Below are positions 1-5,358 of a stretch of DNA of 5,358 nucleotides, piece by piece. The notes under the pieces were generated by a model. The model saw only the letters and a list, made by a program, of their open reading frames with translations, was not told the origin of the DNA and searched no databases. The stretch comes from a bacterium UBP1_UBA4771. Its GTDB lineage: Bacteria > Krumholzibacteriota > Krumholzibacteriia > Krumholzibacteriales > Krumholzibacteriaceae. A program made the translations under genes and the position numbers. How positions within the stretch are numbered: the stretch's first letter is position 1; each line of letters opens with the position of its first letter. Location of the stretch: contig DHHN01000103.1 of the NCBI GenBank assembly GCA_002403295.1, positions 2,782-8,139 on the forward strand. Reading direction: 5' to 3'.

Positions 1-620
1 ACTACCTCGGGCAGTATTCGTCCTGGGAGGCGGCGCCGACCCTGAGCGGCGCGGTCCAGGTCCTGAAGAGCCTCGGCGTCGGCGTGAACGTGAAATTCGT
101 CTACATCGATCTCGCCCCGGCCGAGGCGACGGTCGAAAAACAGGCCGGCCGAGGGCATTCGGTCGCCGTCGACGCCGGCGCGCTCTACAAGGTGCCGGAG
201 TTCTCCATCGGCGGCTTCGCCGTTTCGCATCTCAATCTCGGGTTGTGCTTTTCGAATCTCGGGCCCTCGATCACGTTCATCAACACGGATCAGGCGGCGA
301 GCCTGCCGCGGAACGCGCGGCTCGGATTCGCCTGGAGCCCCTACGTGAGCGAGGTCGGCGCCCTCACCGTCGCGGCCGAGGTCAACCGCCCCCTCGTCGA
401 ATTCGACCGGTCTCCGACGTATCACTTCGGCTCGGAATTCAGCTACATCGACCTGATCGCCATCCGCGCGGGCTACATGCACGACAAGGACGGAAACATC
501 ATGGATCCCACGTACGGCCTGGGATTCGCTCTCAAGCGCGTGCGGCTCGACTGGGCGAGCGTCCCGCAGGCGAAGGAGCTCGGCAGGGTGCAGCGCTGGT
601 CGATCGGGGTCACCTTCTGA
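1..620 (+). CDS. PorV/PorQ family outer-membrane protein (C-terminal part)
   Basis: The reading frame is open from base 3 to a TGA at 618-620 and shows 205 residues; the start lies before the window. GTG at 84 is an internal valine codon, because the same beta-strand pattern continues upstream of it. Most of the visible part alternates polar and hydrophobic residues, as in a beta-barrel, and it ends in Phe (WSIGVTF), the usual last residue of outer-membrane barrels. The block NLGPSITFI followed by QAASLPRNARLG (visible residues 85-108) matches the conserved NLGP...LPRN.RLG signature of PorV/PorQ (UPF0164-like) proteins. The closing LGRVQRWSIGVTF also fits that family. Known role: in Bacteroidetes, PorV is the outer-membrane shuttle for type IX secretion cargo, and PorQ belongs to the attachment complex. 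The family is wide and its members in other phyla are mostly untested. The next gene encodes a secreted protein with a sorting-type C-terminal domain, which supports a transport role. Family membership is fairly sure; PorV versus PorQ is not. Confidence 0.85.
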   Translation, partial: YLGQYSSWEAAPTLSGAVQVLKSLGVGVNVKFVYIDLAPAEATVEKQAGRGHSVAVDAGALYKVPEFSIGGFAVSHLNLGLCFSNLGPSITFINTDQAASLPRNARLGFAWSPYVSEVGALTVAAEVNRPLVEFDRSPTYHFGSEFSYIDLIAIRAGYMHDKDGNIMDPTYGLGFALKRVRLDWASVPQAKELGRVQRWSIGVTF

Positions 621-627
621 ACCCCCT

Positions 628-635
628 GGGAAAGG
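628..635 (+). promoter_or_regulatory. Shine-Dalgarno-like site for the TTG-started protease gene
   Basis: GGGAAAGG lies 11 bases before the TTG at 647, just after the stop codon of the upstream barrel gene. It is a moderate purine-rich site with somewhat long spacing. It matters because the protease frame has no ATG anywhere near its 5' end, so this site and the signal peptide together decide the start. An alternative CTG at 626 has no such site before it. Confidence 0.4.
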
Positions 636-646
636 CTCGAAGCCCG

Positions 647-3600
647 TTGGCAGCGATCCGATCCTGCAGCCGTTTCGCATTCGTCTGCGCAATCCTCCTT
701 TTTTCGCGCGCCCCGTCCGCGAGCGGGGCGGATCGCGCCTTTCGCGTGACTCCCGCCGGATTCTTCATCGAGCGTTCCGCCGCGCATGCGGCGCCCGGGG
801 CGCCTCGCGCCGCGGACGGCTCCGCGGCCCGCCGGGCGCCGCGGATACTCCCGTACGACGCGCCCGCGACGCGGGACGTGCTCGGCGCCTCGCGCGGGCG
901 GCGCGCGGCGCTCGGCGACGCCGCGGGCGTCGACACCGTGCGAGTGCTTCTCATCAGGGTTTCCTTCGAAACGGACCGGCTCGACGCCCTCTCGAGCCTT
1001 TCGACGGGAGGGGATTTCGAACTCGCCCCTGCGGGGACCGCTCTCGTCGATCCGGCGCCGCACGACCGCGGCTACTTCGAATCCCATCTGCGCGGCCTCT
1101 CGAACTACTGGCGTTTCCAGTCGTGCGGCCGCCTCGAGATCGCCGGGGTCGTCGTTCCCGCGTCGGCGAACGAGAGCTATCGCGTCTCCGACCTCGCCGA
1201 TTACGGGCCCGGGCGCTCGGGGTCGTGGACGAGGGCGGACATCGTGCGCTTTTTCCGGGACTGCGTCCTCGCCGCCGATCGCGGCCTCGCGGCCGAGGGG
1301 TATCCGGTGCGGTTCGGCGATTACGACGCCGTGATCGTGGCGCACGCGGGCTCGTGCCTCCAGACGGACGCCGCCGGCGACACGCCGAACGACGTCCCGT
1401 CGTGCTTCGTGGCGCTCGGCCCCGACGAGGAGATTTCCGTCGACGGCGGCGCCGCCAAGGTCAGCGACGGCTGCATCGTGCCCGAAACGGCGAGTCAGGA
1501 CGGCATCATTGCCGGCATCGCGGGCCTCCTCGCGCACGAGTTCGGCCATCAGCTCGGGCTGCCCGATCTCTACGACACGCGCGCGGGGCGGACGACCGCC
1601 GGATACTTCGATCTCATGGACAGCGGAATCTGGGTCGGCGCATGCCTCGACGACGGAACCGGCGGCCTTCGCTATGCGATGGGGTTCATTCCCGGCGGTC
1701 TCTCGTCGTGGACGCGCTCGGTCCTCGGATGGACGGATTTCGACACGGCCGCCGCGGGACCCCGCTCCCTCGCCCTCCCCGCCACCGGGAAATGCCCGGC
1801 CCGCGCCGCGCGCGTCGAGCACGCGGGGGACGAATACTTTGTCGTCGAGAACCGCGCGGCGGAGCTCGACGGCGTCCCGACCGGCTTCGTGCGCGAGACG
1901 AACGGAGTCGTGATCGGAACGGGCAACTGCCTCAACTGCGGGAGCGGCGTCCCAGAGGATCCCGTCTGGGAGCTCGTGAACGGCTACGATCTGCTCCTGC
2001 CGACGGAGCATCCGCCGATTTCGCCCTCGAGCGGTCCGGGGGTTCTCGTCTGGCGCGTGAACGAGCGCCTCGTCGCCGAACGGTTCGCGGCGAACGCGAT
2101 CAACGCCGAGCGCCCCCTCGCCGTCATGCTGCTCGAGGCGGACGGCGTCGCCGACATCGGCGATCCGTCGTCGCCGTACTCTTACGGCTGGTACGCCGAC
2201 GCCTATTTCGCGGGCGGGAACGCGGCGCTCGGCGAGGAGACGCATCCCTCATCGCGGAGCGCCTGGGGGGTGCCGAGCGGCGCCTTCGTCGCTGACGTCT
2301 CGGCGCGCGACACCCTCATGCGATGCGCCGGCGGCGTCGGCGGGGTGACGGCCGCCGCGGAGATTTCCGGATACGAGAACCTTCTCGAAAGCGGCATCCT
2401 GCGCCTGCCGGAAAGCGGCGATCTTTTTCTGCTCCATTCGGCGGGCGACGGGGTGCTGCTCGCGAGCGGCGACACGGTCGTATCGATCGGGAGGCAGGCG
2501 ATCGGGCCGCCCGCCTGGATCGAAGGGTTCCACGGCGCGGACGAGCCGGGGGTCGTCGTCGGGGACCGGCTGGGATATATTCACGCCTTCAAGCGCGATT
2601 CGTGGACCGGGTACGAGGGATGGCCGGCGTATATCCGGACGACGCTCGCGACGCATCCGGTGGTCGTGCGCCGCGCCGATGGATGCAGGATCGCGGCCGC
2701 GGGGCGGCGGAGCATCCACCTCGTGGAGGGGGACGGCGAAGAGGCGGCCGGAAGTCCCATCTCCATCTTCGAGCGGGAGATCACGAGCAATCTCGTCGTC
2801 GCGGAGAACGACGAGGGCCACGGCACGGCCGTTTTTTTCGCCACCTCGCCGGTCGATATCCCGATGCCCGCTTCCCAGAGCGCCCTGCTCTTCAAATGGA
2901 ATTTCTATCCGGCCGGCGGCGCCGAGGCCTTCGGTCTCGCGCCCGGCTACCCGCGACGGCTTCCCATCGTGTCCGAGGATTGGAACGGAGGTTTCTGGCT
3001 CGCGGGAGGGGATCTCGTGCCTTCGGAGCCGGGGGACGAGGTCTTCGTCGTCTGCCGCGCGACGGGCCGGATTCTCGTGTACGGCGATCGGGGGCTCCTC
3101 GCCGAACGCGCCGGAGAGGGTCCGGTCGCGCACGCTCCGGCGCTCGGTGATTTGAATGGAGATTCCTGGATCGATCTCGTATATTCCGACGGATATTCGA
3201 TATATGCGATGAATCCGTCCCTCGCGAATCTCACGGGGTGGCCGCGGCGCATATGGTCGCTCGGGGAGCTCCCGTGGGAATCGCGGTTCTCCACTCCCGT
3301 CACGATCGCGGGCTCGGGCGCCGGGCGGGCGGTCGTCGCGGGAAGCGACGCGGGCCTTCTCTACGTCCTCGGCGGGGACGGATCTCTCGAGCGAGGATTT
3401 CCCCGGAAGGCGGCGGCGTCGTTCGATCGCGCGATCGAGATCGCTCCGCCGGGCGCCGGGACGGCGATGGCGTACGTCGATGGAGGCGCCGTCCGGTTCC
3501 GGGCGCCGGAGATCGATCCGTCGTACCCGCAGTCGTGGTACACGCCGTGGGGAAACGCCGGCCGAACGGCGTGGGCGCGAGGCGCGGCGGGAGGGAGCGG

Positions 3601-3889
3601 CGGCGATTGGACCGCCCTCGCCGCCGGTCTCGTCGTGTACCCGAACCCCTCGAACGGGGAGCGGGTCGGGTTTCATTTCACCGCGCCGGCCGAGGGCGAG
3701 GCGCGGCTCGAGATACTGACGCTCACGGGCGAGCTCGTGCTCGCGCGGACGAAGCGGGTGCGGGGAGGGGAGGACGAGTTCGTCGTTTCCATGACCGGCC
3801 GGGCCTCGGGCGTGTATATCTCGCGCCTTGTCGTCGCGTCCGGCGCGCGCCGCGTCGAGGCGGTTCGAAAGTTCGCCGTCGTGCGCTGA
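647..3889 (+). CDS. Secreted M6-family metalloprotease with beta-propeller and T9SS-type C-terminal domain
   Basis: This is a 1080-residue exported zinc protease, numbered from TTG 647. That start directly precedes a signal peptide with Arg near the N-terminus, a hydrophobic core (FAFVCAILLF) and a likely cut after SASGA. Residues 30-95 form an Ala/Arg-rich propeptide-like stretch. The peptidase domain runs from about 96 to 565. It opens with VRVLLIRVSF, has the M6-like YWRFQSCGRLEIAG (154-167), the zinc site HEFGHQLGLPD (His297, Glu298, His301, Asp307) and the Met-turn DLMDSG (Met324). It closes with EYFVVENR, GVLVWRVNE and LLEADG blocks typical of immune-inhibitor-A-like M6 enzymes. Residues from about 580 to 975 look like a degenerate beta-propeller with a FG-GAP-type loop, LGDLNGDSWIDL (833-844). 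The last 85 or so residues start at VVYPNPSNG (Tyr998) and end in VRKFAVVR, as in FlgD-Ig-like / T9SS type A sorting domains. The protease region carries ten Cys. The natural substrate is unknown. It sits between a PorV-like gene and a PGLG-protein gene in one apparent operon. Confidence 0.88.
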   Translation: MAAIRSCSRFAFVCAILLFSRAPSASGADRAFRVTPAGFFIERSAAHAAPGAPRAADGSAARRAPRILPYDAPATRDVLGASRGRRAALGDAAGVDTVRVLLIRVSFETDRLDALSSLSTGGDFELAPAGTALVDPAPHDRGYFESHLRGLSNYWRFQSCGRLEIAGVVVPASANESYRVSDLADYGPGRSGSWTRADIVRFFRDCVLAADRGLAAEGYPVRFGDYDAVIVAHAGSCLQTDAAGDTPNDVPSCFVALGPDEEISVDGGAAKVSDGCIVPETASQDGIIAGIAGLLAHEFGHQLGLPDLYDTRAGRTTAGYFDLMDSGIWVGACLDDGTGGLRYAMGFIPGGLSSWTRSVLGWTDFDTAAAGPRSLALPATGKCPARAARVEHAGDEYFVVENRAAELDGVPTGFVRETNGVVIGTGNCLNCGSGVPEDPVWELVNGYDLLLPTEHPPISPSSGPGVLVWRVNERLVAERFAANAINAERPLAVMLLEADGVADIGDPSSPYSYGWYADAYFAGGNAALGEETHPSSRSAWGVPSGAFVADVSARDTLMRCAGGVGGVTAAAEISGYENLLESGILRLPESGDLFLLHSAGDGVLLASGDTVVSIGRQAIGPPAWIEGFHGADEPGVVVGDRLGYIHAFKRDSWTGYEGWPAYIRTTLATHPVVVRRADGCRIAAAGRRSIHLVEGDGEEAAGSPISIFEREITSNLVVAENDEGHGTAVFFATSPVDIPMPASQSALLFKWNFYPAGGAEAFGLAPGYPRRLPIVSEDWNGGFWLAGGDLVPSEPGDEVFVVCRATGRILVYGDRGLLAERAGEGPVAHAPALGDLNGDSWIDLVYSDGYSIYAMNPSLANLTGWPRRIWSLGELPWESRFSTPVTIAGSGAGRAVVAGSDAGLLYVLGGDGSLERGFPRKAAASFDRAIEIAPPGAGTAMAYVDGGAVRFRAPEIDPSYPQSWYTPWGNAGRTAWARGAAGGSGGDWTALAAGLVVYPNPSNGERVGFHFTAPAEGEARLEILTLTGELVLARTKRVRGGEDEFVVSMTGRASGVYISRLVVASGARRVEAVRKFAVVR

Positions 3890-3891
3890 GC

Positions 3892-3899
3892 GGGGAGGA
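3892..3899 (+). promoter_or_regulatory. Strong ribosome binding site for the first PGLG-protein gene
   Basis: GGGGAGGA lies in the 14-base gap after the protease stop codon. Its GGAGG core ends five bases before ATG 3904. An overlapping out-of-frame ATG sits at 3900 (ATGTATG), but that is only one base from the core, which favours 3904. Only the 3904 frame gives a signal peptide. Confidence 0.75.
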
Positions 3900-3903
3900 A
3901 TGT

Positions 3904-4833
3904 ATGCGCTTCTTGATCGCGGGAATGGCACTCACGTTCATCGCTGCATCGGCCGTGCCGGGCGCGGCGGCGCTCTCCGACGAGCCGCGGGGATCGCTTC
4001 CCCGGCGGGCGTTCGGTCCCGCCTCCGTCTTCGCGTCGCCGGCGTCCGGAACCGCCGCATTGACGCTCCGGCCGCTCGAGACGCTCCGGCTCGCGGGCGA
4101 GCGCGTCGAGACGCCCGCCGGCTTCGCGGCCGGCGGAGGGCGGGGCATGACGCCGGGCGCGGGCGGCTCGCGGATCACCGGCGCGAAGGCGGCTCTCGCC
4201 GTCGTGTCGTCGGCGATACTGCCCGGCCTCGGGGAACTCGTCCTGTACGCCGAATCGCGCGACCCGTGGACGCTCGCCCGCGTGCCCGTCTTCTTTGCGC
4301 TTGAAGGGTATTTCTGGTACGGCTATCGTGACAACTACAAGACGGGCAAAGACTACAAGCGCCGGTACGAGGAGTACGGCGACGCGCACTGGGATCTCGA
4401 CCGGTTCCTGCTGCAGCATCCCTGCTGCGACGGCATCGGGGGTTGCGAAAACTGGCAGGAATACAACCAGTACTGCCAGGGAGCCTTCAATTACTTCCTG
4501 TTCACCCCGAAAGAGGAGGACCGGGAGGAATATTACGAGAACATGGGCAAGTACAACGCCTTCGTGTACGGCTGGGACGATTGGGCCGGGCAGAGCGATT
4601 TCTGGACTCCGCACCGGCGCTACTACTGGTCCCTGCGGGGCGAGAGCGACAAGTACCTGCTGCGATCCGATCAGTTCATCATGGCGCTGATCGTGAACCG
4701 GGTGGTGTCGGTGGTGGATACGGGCTGGCTCGCCTACCGGATGTCGCGGGGCGGCAATCCGGAGGACGGCTGGTCGCTCCGCCTGCGGACGCGGGACACC
4801 GCTCCCTGTCTCATCATCAGCCGCGGATTCTGA
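3904..4833 (+). CDS. Exported PGLG-motif protein of unknown function, Cys-cluster paralogue
   Basis: The protein has 309 residues, with ATG 3904 supported by a strong ribosome binding site. The N-terminus is a clear signal peptide (MRFLIAGMALTFIAASAV, likely cut after GAAA). A Pro/Ala/Gly-rich linker follows to about 90. Then come a hydrophobic stretch with SSAILPGLGELVLY (102-115), a second with FALEGYFWYGY (131-141), and a Tyr-rich, highly charged region (150-235). A last hydrophobic segment, IMALIVNRVVSVVDTGWLAY (259-278), precedes the C-terminus. Four Cys (174, 175, 181, 191) lie in an insert after HP, and a fifth is at 302. The order SxxxPGLG, ExxxW, Y-rich part, NRxxSxxD recalls DUF5683-like envelope proteins, but I cannot confirm membership. 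The following gene is a paralogue: it shares PGL, LExxxW, KDY and YxExxGKY (here YYENMGKY, 210-217). No enzyme motif is visible. Operon position suggests a role in the cell envelope alongside the barrel and protease. The gene call is firm; the function is unknown. Confidence 0.85.
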   Translation: MRFLIAGMALTFIAASAVPGAAALSDEPRGSLPRRAFGPASVFASPASGTAALTLRPLETLRLAGERVETPAGFAAGGGRGMTPGAGGSRITGAKAALAVVSSAILPGLGELVLYAESRDPWTLARVPVFFALEGYFWYGYRDNYKTGKDYKRRYEEYGDAHWDLDRFLLQHPCCDGIGGCENWQEYNQYCQGAFNYFLFTPKEEDREEYYENMGKYNAFVYGWDDWAGQSDFWTPHRRYYWSLRGESDKYLLRSDQFIMALIVNRVVSVVDTGWLAYRMSRGGNPEDGWSLRLRTRDTAPCLIISRGF

Positions 4834-4834
4834 C

Positions 4835-4840
4835 GGAGGG
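4835..4840 (+). promoter_or_regulatory. Ribosome binding site for the second PGLG-protein gene
   Basis: GGAGGG begins one base after the stop codon of the preceding gene and ends six bases before ATG 4847. It fixes the start of a gene whose end lies outside the window. Confidence 0.75.
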
Positions 4841-4846
4841 CGTACG

Positions 4847-5358
4847 ATGAAACGGACGGCTCTATCGCTCGCGCTGCTGCTCGCCGCCGCGGGGGCGGTC
4901 CGCGCCGAGTCGGTGTTCGACCGGGGCCTCGCCGCGCCGCCGCGTCTCGAGCTCGCGGGGCGGGCGGGCGCGTTCGGCGCCGAAGCGATCGCCTCCGGGC
5001 TCGCGGGCGGCGGGGACGGGGACGAGACGACGCTCGGCACGGCGGCGTGGAGCCTTCTCGTTCCGGGGCTCGCGCAGCGGAAGCTCGGGCACCCCGTGCG
5101 CGCGCGGATCTACTACGGTCTCGAAACGATGACCTGGGTCGCGGCGGGGAGCTTTCTATACGCGGGCGTCGTGCGCGAGGCGGCGTACAAAGACTACGCG
5201 GTCGTATTCGCCGGGGTCTCGGGAACGGATCGCCCCGACGGGTACTGGGAATCGATCGGTAAGTATCAGTCGAGCGACGGACTGGGCGGATACAATGAAA
5301 TGATCCGGCGCGACGCGCGCGATCTGTACTACCCCGACGTCGAGGCGATGAGCGCCTA
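4847..5358 (+). CDS. Exported PGL-motif protein of unknown function, partial, paralogue of the gene before it
   Basis: The frame is open from ATG 4847 to the window edge, giving 170 residues plus two bases (TA, either a Tyr codon or a stop). It begins 13 bases after the previous stop codon, with a good ribosome binding site. The signal peptide is Lys/Arg then a Leu/Ala core (MKRTALSLALLLAAAG), likely cut after VRA. After a Gly/Ala-rich linker come TAAWSLLVPGLAQRKLG (65-81), YYGLETMTWVAAGSFLY (89-105, a probable membrane segment), AAYKDYAVVFAGVS (112-125), YWESIGKY (133-140) and RRDARDLYYPD (154-164). The order of PGL, LExxxW, KDY and YxExxGKY matches the preceding gene, so the two look like diverged tandem duplicates. 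No Cys occurs in the visible part, and the gap between KDY and YxExxGKY is about 43 residues shorter than in its neighbour. It resembles DUF5683-like proteins (PGxGQ followed by a hydrophobic segment and a Tyr-rich part), but this is tentative. The stretch ending in LYYPD suggests the protein continues well past the window. Confidence 0.82.
   Translation, partial: MKRTALSLALLLAAAGAVRAESVFDRGLAAPPRLELAGRAGAFGAEAIASGLAGGGDGDETTLGTAAWSLLVPGLAQRKLGHPVRARIYYGLETMTWVAAGSFLYAGVVREAAYKDYAVVFAGVSGTDRPDGYWESIGKYQSSDGLGGYNEMIRRDARDLYYPDVEAMSA

Noticed and set aside
84..620. GTG at 84 as the true start of the barrel gene
   Set aside because: No ribosome binding site or signal peptide follows it, and the same frame codes for barrel-like sequence back to base 3, so the gene is truncated by the window edge.
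606..625. Inverted repeat GGGGT/ACCCC flanking the stop codon of the barrel gene
   Set aside because: A five-base stem with a ten-base loop and no T-run is too weak for a terminator, and the next gene starts at once behind it.
473..2245. 590-residue open frame on the - strand opposite the protease gene
   Set aside because: Arg/Ala/Glu-rich low-complexity translation with no domain, signal or plausible start context. Long antisense frames are expected opposite genes with strong GC bias at the third codon position.
1123..2295. 390-residue + strand frame inside the protease gene
   Set aside because: Almost entirely Arg-rich, and it overlaps the zinc-site region of the true frame; a GC-driven shadow.
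3145..3215. AT-richer patch with TATAT-like words inside the protease gene
   Set aside because: It looked like a possible internal promoter, but it encodes the conserved FG-GAP-type loop and following strand. I find no matching -35 element and no gene starting shortly after it.
2249..3931. 560-residue open frame on the - strand opposite the second half of the protease gene
   Set aside because: Same shadow effect. The + strand frame has clear domain motifs throughout, while this one is Arg/Pro-rich without recognisable content.
3673..5040. 455-residue open frame on the - strand across the two PGLG-protein genes
   Set aside because: It crosses gene boundaries and ribosome binding sites of well-supported + strand genes, and its sequence is compositionally biased without motifs.

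Overview
The window is about two-thirds GC and is filled by four genes on the + strand, packed like one operon. Gaps are about 26, 14 and 13 bases, and I see no RNA gene, mobile element, CRISPR array, terminator or convincing internal promoter. The first gene lacks its start and the last lacks its end because the window cuts them. The gene content is a PorV/PorQ-type outer-membrane protein, a very large secreted M6-type metalloprotease with a YPNP-type C-terminal domain, and exported PGLG-motif proteins. This suggests a Gram-negative bacterium of the wider FCB group. The high GC points away from typical Bacteroidetes and toward lineages such as Krumholzibacteriota, Eisenbacteria or Latescibacterota. 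That placement is inference, since no marker gene is present.

Layout: (1) 1-620, the C-terminal 205 residues of a PorV/PorQ-family (UPF0164-like) beta-barrel protein. (2) 647-3889, a 1080-residue secreted protease read from a TTG start. It has a signal peptide, a short propeptide, an M6 peptidase domain with HEFGHQLGLPD and a Met-turn, a degenerate beta-propeller of about seven units, and a C-terminal domain of the FlgD-Ig-like / T9SS type A sorting kind. (3) 3904-4833, a 309-residue exported protein of unknown function with a PGLG motif and a Cys cluster. (4) 4847-5358 and beyond, the start of a diverged paralogue of gene 3 without the Cys cluster.

How they may work together: in Bacteroidetes, PorV shuttles cargo bearing a C-terminal sorting domain from the type IX translocon to the surface attachment complex. 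Here a PorV-like gene is followed directly by a protease with such a domain, so a carrier-and-cargo pairing is a reasonable inference. The two PGLG proteins are probably envelope components, but nothing in the sequence fixes their role. The most interesting points are the carrier-cargo linkage in a high-GC genome, the protease-propeller-sorting-domain architecture, and the tandem paralogues that differ by a Cys-rich insertion of about 43 residues.
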